A stretch of DNA of 39,140 nucleotides from Eubacterium sp. (GTDB lineage: Bacteria; Bacillota; Clostridia; Lachnospirales; Lachnospiraceae): contig JAAVZE010000130.1 in assembly GCA_022791495.1 (NCBI GenBank), positions 1 to 39,140 of the forward strand, in the 5' to 3' direction. How positions within the stretch are numbered: the first letter of the stretch is position 1; every line of letters starts with the position of its first letter. Of the stretch, positions 7,920-16,259 are shown piece after piece. The notes beneath the pieces are model-generated. The model did no database searches. It was given only the letters and a program-made list of their open reading frames with translations, and was not told where the DNA came from. The translations under genes and the position numbers were made by a program.

Positions 7920-8945
7920 TTAATTCGTTGTTTCTCGCCGCATAAGGATCGGAGTGATTTTTTTATGGATGATTCCATCATTAGGTTTGGGGCGGCGTTT
8001 CTTTCTCTCATTCATCTGTTCCACTAAAAGGGCCACCGCTTCATAGGCGATTTTATCAATCTGCTGTCCAACGGTACTGATGGGAATGATGGCCTCCTCT
8101 GCTATGGGGGAGTCATCAAAGCCCATGATGCGGTATTCATCTGGAAGTGTTCCAAATTCACGAAAAATCAAATTTAACATGATATTGGCATGGGTATCAT
8201 TTGACATAAAAAGTCCTTTGCTTTTATCAGGGTATTTGTTTTTAATATAATCAAAAGTCTGCCGCATACAGTCTACGGTTTCACGATAGGAATTTCCAAG
8301 ATTTCGCAGAATAAGCTCATGTTCCATATTGTATTCCCTGCAAATATCCAGAAATCCCGAAATACGTCCATAGGAAGGTGTGGCTTCTGGAACGTCAGAA
8401 TTGATATGAAGCAGAACATCACAGTCGCTTTTTGCCAAAATGCTTGTAGCTTGTACTGCCCCCATATAGTTGTCTGTGTTTACACTGTTTACGTACTTGT
8501 CTTCGCGCTCAATGGTAACGATGGGGATATTGCTGGCAGCCAGTTCTTTTGACGGAATCGTATGGCTTAAAATAATCATGCCCTCAATTTTGTATGCCAG
8601 TAACTCCTGAATGTATTTCCGTTCCATCTCTTCATGATCTGTACTGACGAAAACCAGAAATTTATAGCCGAAGGTTTCATAGGTTTTTAAAATCTGGTTC
8701 AACATCTCAGCATAATAATGGAGAAAGAGGTTTGGGATGATCACACCAATAAATTCACTCTTCCCGTTGGCAAGAACCTTTGCCAGCTTATTTTCCTGAT
8801 AATCTAAATCTACAAGGGCCTGGGCGATGATTTCCTGATTTTTTACTGTCAGGGAGTCTGGGTTATTGAAATATCTTGATATGGTCGTTTTGGAAAAATT
8901 AGTATATTTTGCAATGTCATCAAATGTCACCTTTTTCTTGCTCAT
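7920..8945 (-). CDS. LacI family transcriptional repressor of the fructoside operon
   Basis: A 341-residue LacI/GalR regulator. The N-terminal HTH is clear: VTFDDIAKYTNFSKTTISRY, then FNNPDSLT and a hinge helix LAKVLANGKS. The rest is the periplasmic-binding-like sugar-sensing domain: IGVIIPNLF, IVTIEREDKYVNSVNTDN, and RIMGFDDSPIAEEAIIP, which is the family-typical GFDD motif. ATG at 8945 has GGAGG 9 nt upstream. It is divergent from the ABC-GH32-fructokinase operon and the shared 255-bp gap holds several near-palindromic operators, so it most likely represses both directions and is released by fructose, sucrose or a phosphorylated product. The exact inducer is not readable. Confidence 0.93.
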   Translation of the reverse strand: MSKKKVTFDDIAKYTNFSKTTISRYFNNPDSLTVKNQEIIAQALVDLDYQENKLAKVLANGKSEFIGVIIPNLFLHYYAEMLNQILKTYETFGYKFLVFVSTDHEEMERKYIQELLAYKIEGMIILSHTIPSKELAASNIPIVTIEREDKYVNSVNTDNYMGAVQATSILAKSDCDVLLHINSDVPEATPSYGRISGFLDICREYNMEHELILRNLGNSYRETVDCMRQTFDYIKNKYPDKSKGLFMSNDTHANIMLNLIFREFGTLPDEYRIMGFDDSPIAEEAIIPISTVGQQIDKIAYEAVALLVEQMNERKKRRPKPNDGIIHKKITPILMRRETTN

Positions 8946-8980
8946 TGGGCAGTTACCTCCTTGTTTATGTCCTAATATTT

Positions 8981-9009
8981 AGTATAGCAAGGATTAAAGG
9001 AAAAATCAA
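8981..9009 (-). promoter_or_regulatory. lacI-type regulator promoter
   Basis: On the minus strand TTGATT (9009-9004), a 17-bp spacer, and TATACT (8986-8981), about 35 bp before the regulator ATG. The operator at 9022-9035 lies just upstream of the -35 box. Confidence 0.6.
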
Positions 9010-9021
9010 TAAAAAAATAAC

Positions 9022-9132
9022 CGGTTACGTAACCGATAACTTTTTGGAGAAAATCCTTGACAGATGAAAATGAGAGTGTTAAGATTATTACATAAAGTAA
9101 CCGGTTACTTAATCGGTTACGTAACCGGTTAT
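9022..9132 (+). promoter_or_regulatory. Operator cluster and promoter of the fructoside operon
   Basis: Two perfect 14-bp palindromes CGGTTACGTAACCG sit at 9022-9035 and 9114-9127, 92 bp centre to centre, with the central CG typical of LacI-family operators. A third palindrome GTAACCGGTTAC lies at 9097-9108, and a further half-overlapping copy at 9121-9132. The promoter TTGACA 9058-9063 with TAAGAT 9080-9085 (16-bp spacer) lies between the outer operators, so repression by DNA looping is plausible. GTGTATACAC at 9139-9148 is another small palindrome. Confidence 0.8.
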
Positions 9133-9200
9133 AAGAAAGTGTATACACTTACGTGAGGTTTAGAAACAGATTATTTGTAAAGAAGGAAGGAGAAGTAAGG

Positions 9201-10526
9201 ATGAGAAGATTACCTTTAGCCATTTTGGTTACCGTGCTGCTTATCGGTTCGCTGACAGGCTGTCAGGGGAAGAAGCCGGATCCGGGCGATATTGCCGGCT
9301 ACGATGCGGGAGAGCAGTATCTTTCCATCTGGGTACATTCCATCGAGGATACCGACGAAGGGAAATGCTACCGGGAATCCGTAGACGCATTTAATGAGAA
9401 GTATAACGGCGTCTATTTCGCGGATATTGAGTTTATACCGAGAAATGACAGCGGCGGCGGTTATTCCGATAAGATTAACGCATCCGTTATGTCTGGGGAT
9501 TTGCCGGATGTGCTGACTGTGGACGGACCGAATGTAGCGGCGTACGCCTCCAACGGAATTATCCAGCCATTAACGGAACTTACAGAAGAAGAAAAGAGCG
9601 TTTATCTGGAGTCCATTATCGAGCAGGGAACCTATGATAACAAATTGTATGCTCTCGGCGCCATGGAATCAAGTGTGGGACTGTACTATAATAAAGATAT
9701 TCTGGAAAAAGCCGGCGTGGAGATCCCGTCTGCGGAGCATCCGTGGACGTATTCCGAATTTCTTGCTATTCTGGAAAAAGTAAAGCCGGTGGTGGAACAG
9801 AAAAAGGGATATGCACTGGATATGACATTTCCGGTAGGTGAATCGACAATTTATTACTATGCACCGTTTTTCTGGTCAAATGGCGGAAATCTGGTGGATG
9901 ATACCGGGCTAAATGTGGACGGCGTATTCAATACGAAAGAAAACATTGAAACGATCAAGTATTTTAAGAAGCTCCTGGATGACGGCTATATGTCAAAGGT
10001 TCCGGTTGAAAACCTGTTTGAGAGCGGCCGTGCCGCCTTCAAATTTGACGGAGCGTGGGAGGTAAACACCATTTACACCAGTTATCCGGACATCCAGTTA
10101 GGAGTCGCCCCCTATGTGGTAGGAGACAACTGGGATGGCGGACGCTATACACCAACCGGCTCGTGGGCTTATGCGGCGTCCACCGGAACGGAGAATATTG
10201 AGGGCGCAACGGAGCTGGTAAAATGGATGAGCGGTGTGGAGAGCGGGAAAAAGCTTTGGGAAAAGGCAAAATGCTTTCCTTCCACATACGAGGCTTTTGA
10301 TTCCATCGACATTTTTAAGACAGATGAAAATTACCGGGCACTGTATAACCAGCTTAGCAACTACGGGCATCCGAGACCGAAAACGCCTGTCTATCCACAG
10401 GTGAGCACATCCTTCCAGCAGGTTATGGAAAATTGCGTGCTGACCGGAAACGAACCGGAAACTGAACTGAATAAAGCAATAGAAAGGATTAACGCCAAGT
10501 TAAAGCGTTATAAGGTGAATGAATGA
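9201..10526 (+). CDS. ABC transporter sugar-binding lipoprotein (MsmE-like)
   Basis: A 441-residue family-1 extracellular solute-binding protein. The start is ATG 9201, with AAGGAGA upstream, rather than the earlier in-frame GTG at 9153. The signal LAILVTVLLIGSLTGC ends in a lipobox Cys, so the protein is tethered to the outer face of the membrane. The body has the usual pattern: ADIEFIPRND, SGDLPDVLTVDGPNVAAYAS, LGAMESSVGLYYNKDIL and a GRAAFKFDGAWE segment found in carbohydrate-binding members. With GH32 and fructokinase in the same operon, the likely ligand is sucrose, raffinose-type sugar or short fructo-oligosaccharides. The stop overlaps the next start by 4 bp. Confidence 0.92.
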   Translation: MRRLPLAILVTVLLIGSLTGCQGKKPDPGDIAGYDAGEQYLSIWVHSIEDTDEGKCYRESVDAFNEKYNGVYFADIEFIPRNDSGGGYSDKINASVMSGDLPDVLTVDGPNVAAYASNGIIQPLTELTEEEKSVYLESIIEQGTYDNKLYALGAMESSVGLYYNKDILEKAGVEIPSAEHPWTYSEFLAILEKVKPVVEQKKGYALDMTFPVGESTIYYYAPFFWSNGGNLVDDTGLNVDGVFNTKENIETIKYFKKLLDDGYMSKVPVENLFESGRAAFKFDGAWEVNTIYTSYPDIQLGVAPYVVGDNWDGGRYTPTGSWAYAASTGTENIEGATELVKWMSGVESGKKLWEKAKCFPSTYEAFDSIDIFKTDENYRALYNQLSNYGHPRPKTPVYPQVSTSFQQVMENCVLTGNEPETELNKAIERINAKLKRYKVNE

Positions 10527-11425
10527 TGAGAAAAAAATCACAATCTCTTTTAGGCATGGCATTTTTCGGACCGGCGTTAGTATTGCTTACCGTATTTTTA
10601 TTCCTGCCTATGATACTTACCCTGATATTCAGTTTTACTGATTTCTTTGCCCTGAACCCAAGTCTGACTCATTTTGTGGGATTTGAAAATTTCCTTCAGA
10701 TCTTTAAGGATGAGGAATTCCGTCAGGCGTTTATCAATACTGTATGCTTTGTACTTATTATCGTACCCTTACAGGGGCTCGGCTCACTGGGACTGGCGCT
10801 GCTCATCAACAAGGTCACGCATTGTAAAAAATATTTTAAGGTGGCGTTTTTCCTTCCGGTTGTTATGTCGCTGGCGGTTGTATCTACCCTGTGGATACAG
10901 ATCTACAGCCCGGAAGGCATCCTGAATTCCATTCTGGACAATTTCGGGATTTCAGCACAACCCTTTATCAACAGCGCGTCACAGGCCTTGCCCTCCATTG
11001 CTATTATGAGTGCATGGCAAGGTGTAGGGTATCAGATGATTATTTTCCTCGGCGGCCTGCAGGCGATCAATCCGGCGCTTTATGAGGCGGCAGATATGGA
11101 TCATGCAACCTCCTGGCAGAAGTTTAAGGATATTACCCTGCCGGAATTAAAACCGCTCTGCATCTTTGTATTTATTACTATAACCATCGGGGCATTCCGG
11201 ATGCTTGTGCAGCCAATGGTAATGACAGGCGGCGGACCATCCCACTCCACCTATACGATGGTTTATGACATTTATGAAACCGGTACAGTCAACTGGGAAA
11301 TCGGTCTGGCATCGACAATGGCGATCATCTTTGCGGTATTCGTTATGATACTTACTGTGATCCAGACCATTGCGACCAGAGATAAGGAGGAAAAACATGT
11401 TAACAAAAAAGCAAAAAAGAAATAA
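10523..11425 (+). CDS. ABC sugar permease, MalF/MsmF type
   Basis: A 300-residue inner-membrane permease with six predicted helices. The coupling-loop motif is visible near residue 190: EAADMDHATSWQKFKDITLP (EAA-x3-D-G-A consensus, with DHA here), which contacts the ATPase. The start overlaps the binding-protein stop (ATGATG). It pairs with the next permease to form the channel. The start ATG at 10523 is supported by the overlap; GGTGAATGA upstream gives a weak ribosome site. Confidence 0.93.
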   Translation: MMRKKSQSLLGMAFFGPALVLLTVFLFLPMILTLIFSFTDFFALNPSLTHFVGFENFLQIFKDEEFRQAFINTVCFVLIIVPLQGLGSLGLALLINKVTHCKKYFKVAFFLPVVMSLAVVSTLWIQIYSPEGILNSILDNFGISAQPFINSASQALPSIAIMSAWQGVGYQMIIFLGGLQAINPALYEAADMDHATSWQKFKDITLPELKPLCIFVFITITIGAFRMLVQPMVMTGGGPSHSTYTMVYDIYETGTVNWEIGLASTMAIIFAVFVMILTVIQTIATRDKEEKHVNKKAKKK

Positions 11426-12248
11426 TTGGATTTTGGTTGTTATTATGATTGCAGCGTCCCTGTTCTTCCTGTTTCCGGTTATCTGGATGCTGGCAAATTC
11501 TTTTAAACCGGACGCCGCGATCACGGATGACATGAACTCATTCCGGGCGTTTGTCCCGCCTGCTCTGAATGGAAACTTCTTTGACAACTATATAAAGATC
11601 CTGACAGACACTTCGTTTGTAAGATATATGTTAAATACGCTGTTTTACGCGGCAGTACTCATTGTACTCGGCATTATCGTAAATGGGCTTGCCGGATACG
11701 CACTGGCAAAAATAAAGTTTCCCTTCCGGGAACGCTGGCTGATGATCATTATGCTGTTAATGATCGTGCCGATGGAAACAATTATCACAATCCATTTTTT
11801 GTTTATCGCCAAACTCGCGCTGTTAAATACGGTAATCGGATACATCCTTCCGATGATTGTAAATCCCTTTAATATCTTTTTATTCCGTCAGGTGTTTGTC
11901 AGCCTTCCGGATGATGTATACGAGGCGGCTCAGCTTGACCATTGCAAACCGATTAAGTATTTCTTTACGATGGTTCTGCCAATGTCAAAGAGTGTGGTTG
12001 CGACAGTCAGCGTATTTACATTTTTGAATGTCTGGAATGACTATCTGTGGCCGTCGCTGGTATTTACATCCGGAGACCTGCTGACCGCACAGATTGGACT
12101 AAATGCAATTACGTCAAATGATAATACCACGATGGGGCAGAAACTGGCAGTGATTACAATGATTACCATACCAGTAATCATCATATATTCACTGTTTTCC
12201 AAGCAGATTGTAGAAGGTGTTGTATCCACCGGTTCAAAGGAGGGCTAA
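11397..12248 (+). CDS. ABC sugar permease, MalG/MsmG type
   Basis: A 283-residue partner permease. ATG 11397 is chosen over the upstream GTG at 11370 because AAGGAGG sits 6 nt before it; the gene then overlaps the previous one by 29 bp. There are six predicted helices, and the EAA loop reads YEAAQLDHCKPIKYFFTMVL. The C-terminus KQIVEGVVSTGSKEG is the classic MalG-type end. It acts with the MalF-like subunit and the following ATPase. Confidence 0.93.
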   Translation: MLTKKQKRNNWILVVIMIAASLFFLFPVIWMLANSFKPDAAITDDMNSFRAFVPPALNGNFFDNYIKILTDTSFVRYMLNTLFYAAVLIVLGIIVNGLAGYALAKIKFPFRERWLMIIMLLMIVPMETIITIHFLFIAKLALLNTVIGYILPMIVNPFNIFLFRQVFVSLPDDVYEAAQLDHCKPIKYFFTMVLPMSKSVVATVSVFTFLNVWNDYLWPSLVFTSGDLLTAQIGLNAITSNDNTTMGQKLAVITMITIPVIIIYSLFSKQIVEGVVSTGSKEG

Positions 12249-12250
12249 TT

Positions 12251-13366
12251 ATGAGTTTTATTGAATTAAAGAATGTATGCAAAAAATACGATAAGACAGA
12301 TAAAAACGCAGTGACGGATTTCAACCTGGCGATTGAGGAAAAGGAGTTTATTGCCTTTGTTGGACCATCCGGATGTGGAAAGTCAACAACGCTTCGGATG
12401 ATTGCCGGCTTTGAGGAAATCAGCAGCGGGGAACTGTATATTGATGGAAAGAAAATGAATGAGGTTGCGCCGATGGACCGGGGAATTTCTATGGTGTTCC
12501 AGAATTATGCGCTGTATCCCCATATGACAGTAGAGAAAAATATTTCCTATGGGTTAAAAAATATGAAGGTGCCGGCAGATGAGATTAAGAAAAAGGTGGA
12601 CTGGGCAGTCGAAGTACTTGGTTTGGAGGAATACCGTTACCGAAAACCAAAGAATTTGTCCGGCGGTCAGAGACAGAGAGTTGCTCTTGGGCGGGCGATC
12701 GTGAAGAATCAGAAAGTATTTCTGATGGATGAGCCATTGTCAAATCTGGATGCAAAACTGCGTGTCAGTATGAGAAATGAGATAAGCAAGCTGCACCGTG
12801 AATTGGGCAGCACGACCATTTATGTGACACATGATCAGGTGGAAGCAATGACGATGGCAGACCGAATTGTTATTATGAGAGATGGTATTGTGCAGCAGAC
12901 GGGAAAGCCAATGGAGTTGTATGAACATCCATGTAATAAATTTGTGGCAGGTTTTATCGGTTCACCACAGATGAATTTCTATGATATCCGGGTAGAGAGA
13001 AATGGCATTACGTTTTCCGATGGAAAGTATATTACGCTGCCTGATGCTGTAGTGACAAAACTGCAGGGCTTTGATCGTATGATTATGGGAATCCGTGGCG
13101 AGGACATTAAATTTGACGACCAGAATCTGGATGTATATAAAAACATAAGGCAGCAGGCGGTCATTGACAATACGGAGATTATGGGGAATGAGAATAATCT
13201 GTATTTTGAGTTTGGCGGGATTACGTCTGTGGCAAGGGTTTCAAAATATGAGGTAAGCAAAATTGGTGATACCATAGAGTTTGTAATGATGCCACATAAA
13301 ATGCATTTTTTTGATCCGGAAACGGAAGAGGCAATTACTGTGAGAGATGAAGGAGGCTTGAAATGA
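12251..13366 (+). CDS. Sugar ABC transporter ATPase, MsmK/UgpC type
   Basis: A 371-residue nucleotide-binding subunit. Walker A GPSGCGKSTT, Q-loop MVFQNYALYPHMTVEKN, signature LSGGQRQRVALGRAI, Walker B VFLMDEPLSNLDAKLR and the switch VTHDQVEAMTMADR are all intact. The C-terminal 130 residues form the regulatory OB-type domain of the MalK group (FIGSPQMNFYDI onward). Many Firmicutes use one shared MsmK for several importers, so a dedicated copy inside this operon is notable. It starts 2 bp after the permease stop, and its stop overlaps the GH32 start by 4 bp. Confidence 0.94.
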   Translation: MSFIELKNVCKKYDKTDKNAVTDFNLAIEEKEFIAFVGPSGCGKSTTLRMIAGFEEISSGELYIDGKKMNEVAPMDRGISMVFQNYALYPHMTVEKNISYGLKNMKVPADEIKKKVDWAVEVLGLEEYRYRKPKNLSGGQRQRVALGRAIVKNQKVFLMDEPLSNLDAKLRVSMRNEISKLHRELGSTTIYVTHDQVEAMTMADRIVIMRDGIVQQTGKPMELYEHPCNKFVAGFIGSPQMNFYDIRVERNGITFSDGKYITLPDAVVTKLQGFDRMIMGIRGEDIKFDDQNLDVYKNIRQQAVIDNTEIMGNENNLYFEFGGITSVARVSKYEVSKIGDTIEFVMMPHKMHFFDPETEEAITVRDEGGLK

Positions 13367-14856
13367 ATGATTTGGAAAGAGCAAATAAGTATCAGGAAGA
13401 GAATCGGATTGATCTGTGCGGGAAACCGGTATTTCATGTAACCCCGCCGGTAGGGTGGATGAACGATCCCAACGGATTTTCCGTCTTTCAGGGAACAATT
13501 CATTTATTCTACCAGTATCATCCATATCGTGATTCCTGGGGACCGATGCACTGGGGACACTGTATTTCAAAAGACTTTGTAAAATGGAAAGAGCTGCCAG
13601 TAGCTTTGGCGCCGGATATGGACTATGACGCTGCCGGATGTTTTTCTGGCAGTGCCATAGAGACAGAAAAAGGTCATGCCTTGTTGTATACTGGAGTGAT
13701 GGAAAAGGAGAGGGAGGATGGCACAATAGAGGTTGTCCAGCAGCAGTGCCTGGCAATAGGAGATGGCATATACTACAAAAAAGTAAGTGGAAACCCGGTT
13801 ATTACAGCGGGGCAGCTTCCGAAGGGATTTTCCACACAGGATTTCAGGGATCCCAAAGTCTGGAGGGAAAGGGATACCTATTATCTGGCAGTGGGCAATA
13901 AAAATGAAAAACAGAATGGTCAGGTGGTTTTGTTTGAGTCAGGGGATTTGGAAGAATGGCGGTATCTGTCAGTGCTGGCGGATAATCAGGGGAAATATGG
14001 TAAAATGTGGGAATGCCCAGACTTTTTTCCATTAGGACAGAAACATATTTTAGTTGTCTCTCCGCAGGATATGCAGGCAGACGGAGCAGAATTTCACAAT
14101 GGGAATCAGTCAGCTGCTTTAATCGGGGAATATGACAGGAAACAATACCGCTTGCTGGAAGAACAGGTAGTTTCTCTTGATTATGGAACAGACTTTTATG
14201 CACCGCAGACACTGGAAACGGAGGATGGACGGCGGATTATGATTGCATGGATGCAGTCATGGGATATGAATATTAAGCCGGCAGAGCAGAAATGGAATGG
14301 GATGATGACGATTCCGAGACAGCTTACGCTGCGGAACAATCAATTGTATCAGCAGCCGGTAAAGGAACTGGAACATTATCGTACAGAGCCGGTGATATAT
14401 ACGGACAAAGAGATATGTGGAAAATGCCAGTTGCCAGAACTTCGGGGACGGGTACTGGATTTAACAATGGAATTACAGGAGGGAGACTATCAGGAGTTTA
14501 CTGTTTCTTTTGCGGTAAATGAGAAATATCATACCAGTTTCCGCTACATCTGTGCCACACAAACCATTGAATTTGACCGGACCTATTCCGGCATGGAAAG
14601 AGATGCAGTTTGCCGGAGAAGCATGAAAATAAAAAAGACGGAGAAAACTTTGAAACTTCGTTTCCTTTTAGATCGTTTTTCTGTGGAACTGTTTGTAAAT
14701 GATGGGATTCAGACATTTACCTCTACTTTTTACACTCCCCTTGGGGCAGAGGACATTATACTGGAGTGTGACAAAAAAGCAGTTATAAGCATAGAAAAGT
14801 ATACCATCTCTTTGGATGAAAATGGGAAAGAGGGTGACCAGTTTGAAAAAATATGA
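13363..14856 (+). CDS. GH32 beta-fructosidase (sucrose / fructo-oligosaccharide hydrolase)
   Basis: A 497-residue intracellular glycoside hydrolase family 32 enzyme with no signal peptide. The three catalytic motifs are present: WMNDPNG (nucleophile Asp35), FRDPKVW (transition-state Asp163) and WECPDFF (acid/base Glu217). The five-blade propeller is followed by a beta-sandwich from about residue 350 with the family end FVNDGIQTFTSTFY. Because the neighbouring importer is an ABC type, its substrate arrives unphosphorylated; it should release fructose from sucrose, kestose or similar. The start overlaps the ATPase stop. It shares a 27-nt exact match (14593-14619) with the chimeric remnant at 7564. 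Confidence 0.94.
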   Translation: MNDLERANKYQEENRIDLCGKPVFHVTPPVGWMNDPNGFSVFQGTIHLFYQYHPYRDSWGPMHWGHCISKDFVKWKELPVALAPDMDYDAAGCFSGSAIETEKGHALLYTGVMEKEREDGTIEVVQQQCLAIGDGIYYKKVSGNPVITAGQLPKGFSTQDFRDPKVWRERDTYYLAVGNKNEKQNGQVVLFESGDLEEWRYLSVLADNQGKYGKMWECPDFFPLGQKHILVVSPQDMQADGAEFHNGNQSAALIGEYDRKQYRLLEEQVVSLDYGTDFYAPQTLETEDGRRIMIAWMQSWDMNIKPAEQKWNGMMTIPRQLTLRNNQLYQQPVKELEHYRTEPVIYTDKEICGKCQLPELRGRVLDLTMELQEGDYQEFTVSFAVNEKYHTSFRYICATQTIEFDRTYSGMERDAVCRRSMKIKKTEKTLKLRFLLDRFSVELFVNDGIQTFTSTFYTPLGAEDIILECDKKAVISIEKYTISLDENGKEGDQFEKI

Positions 14857-15811
14857 TGTAGTTGCTTTGGGAGAATTACTAGTAGATTTTACAGAAAATG
14901 GAATAAGTGCCCAGAGGAATCCGATACTTGAAGCAAATCCGGGAGGTGCCCCCTGCAATGTTCTGTCTATGCTGCAGAAACTTGGTGCTAAAACAGCATT
15001 TATTGGAAAAGTGGGGAAGGATTCTTTTGGAATAATGCTGCGAGATGCCCTGGCAGAGCAGGGGATTGATACCAAAAATCTGATCATGGATGAGGAAGTG
15101 CTGACAACGCTGGCATTTGTACAAACAGCACCAGATGGAGACCGGAGTTTTTCTTTCTACCGGAATCCGGGGGCAGATATGATGTTGAGAAAAACGGATG
15201 TGGATGTTTCCTTATTGCAAAATACTCGTCTCTTTCATTTCGGAAGCCTGTCCATGACAGCGCAGGGGATAGAAGCAGCAACGAAAATGGCAGTCGAGAC
15301 GGCAAAGGGTGCCGGAGCTCTCATTTCCTTTGATCCCAATCTTCGTCCTCCTCTGTGGGATCGTCTGGATGTTGCAAAGGAAAAGATTGCATACGGAATC
15401 AGCCAGTGCCATATTTTAAAAATCTCGGATGATGAAATAGCTTTTTTTACCGGGAGTATGGATGTTGATGACGGAGTATCAAAGATACAGAAACAGTACC
15501 GTACACCGCTCATTTTTGCCACGATGGGTAAAAAGGGGAGCCGGGTCTATTATGCAGGAAATAAAGTAGAGTGTGAGCCTTTTTTGAATGAAGATACAAT
15601 AGAAACAACAGGTGCAGGGGATACCTTTTTGGCATGTGTGCTGCGTGGAATTTTGGAATATGGACTGGAGGGGTTGGATACAAATAAATTGTATAATATG
15701 TTGGAGTTTGCCAATGCGGCATCTTCTATCATCACAACGAGAAAAGGGGCATTGAAGGTTATGCCGGAAGAAAGGGAGGTGTGGAATTTCATACGGGATA
15801 GAAAGAGGTGA
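14843..15811 (+). CDS. PfkB-family fructokinase
   Basis: A ribokinase-family sugar kinase of about 322 residues. Family signs are VVALGELLVDFTENG, NPGGAPCNVLSMLQKLG, GKVGKDSFG, SFDPNLRPPLWD and the catalytic GAGDTF near the C-terminus with its general-base Asp. It phosphorylates the fructose released by GH32 to fructose-6-phosphate. Start choice is uncertain: TTG 14843 has GAGGGTGA at good spacing, GTG 14834 is an alternative, and ATG 14816 lies deeper in the GH32 gene. All overlap the GH32 3' end, showing translational coupling. The stop at 15811 coincides with the left end of duplicated segment copy B. Confidence 0.9.
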   Translation: MKKYDVVALGELLVDFTENGISAQRNPILEANPGGAPCNVLSMLQKLGAKTAFIGKVGKDSFGIMLRDALAEQGIDTKNLIMDEEVLTTLAFVQTAPDGDRSFSFYRNPGADMMLRKTDVDVSLLQNTRLFHFGSLSMTAQGIEAATKMAVETAKGAGALISFDPNLRPPLWDRLDVAKEKIAYGISQCHILKISDDEIAFFTGSMDVDDGVSKIQKQYRTPLIFATMGKKGSRVYYAGNKVECEPFLNEDTIETTGAGDTFLACVLRGILEYGLEGLDTNKLYNMLEFANAASSIITTRKGALKVMPEEREVWNFIRDRKR

Positions 15812-16069
15812 GAAATGTCAGAACGGCTGCAGGAGCTGACAGCTATCTACCAGACCTGCTGAATCTGTCCGGCTCCTCGGCACTTTACGGAACGGTTACG
15901 CTGATGCTTCTATATGGCGGCCCCTGGGTAATGCATTCTATGGTGTCCTGTTTCAGATCTGCAGAGGATTTGAGTATGCGGTAGTTCTGTTTTCCGGTGG
16001 GGTTCCCTTATGATCGCTGTGGGTGCCAGGAAGATTTTTGGAAGAATAGAGCAAGGGTAAAAAGCAGGA
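15812..16069 (+). pseudogene. Collapsed remnant of tetR 3' end and MFS exporter
   Basis: About 260 bp without an open gene. It is a string of four blocks matching the TetR C-terminus and MFS residues near 34-49, 107-112 and 370-415, ending in the MFS terminal residues (FGRIEQ-like) with the same stop context as at 6152. The frame is broken and there is no start. Single-base differences from copy A are spread along the blocks, for example near 15993-16012, where small indels appear. The SHOCT gene that follows in copy A is missing. Confidence 0.85.
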
Positions 16070-16124
16070 TTGATCATATCTGAAGCATCTTAGTATCCGT
16101 CACTATTTTGGAGTGTATCGGTCA

Positions 16125-16153
16125 TTGTTCATAAAATCCTTCCTTGTTATAAT
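16125..16153 (+). promoter_or_regulatory. Promoter of the intact GH43 gene
   Basis: TTGTTC 16125-16130 and TATAAT 16148-16153 with a 17-bp spacer. The leader of about 100 nt holds a small stem (GCTGCT-GAA-AGCAGC) before the ribosome site AAGGAGG; in copy A this stem is degraded. Confidence 0.7.
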
Positions 16154-16259
16154 AGTATTAATCATTTATTGTAAAAGTAAAGCATGGAGCAGTCGACTTT
16201 TACGAATGGCGATGCTGCTGAAAGCAGCAAGCCAGTTTTGGCAGAAGGAGGTAATGTGA

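Noticed and set aside
13241-13756. 171-codon minus-strand frame over the ATPase-GH32 junction
   Set aside because: Antisense to two genes with full catalytic motifs; Pro/Ser/His-rich shadow translation.
15811-16259. Insertion sequence at the end of the fructoside module
   Set aside because: The 450 bp have no transposase frame or terminal inverted repeats; every block matches the tetR-MFS-GH43 region.
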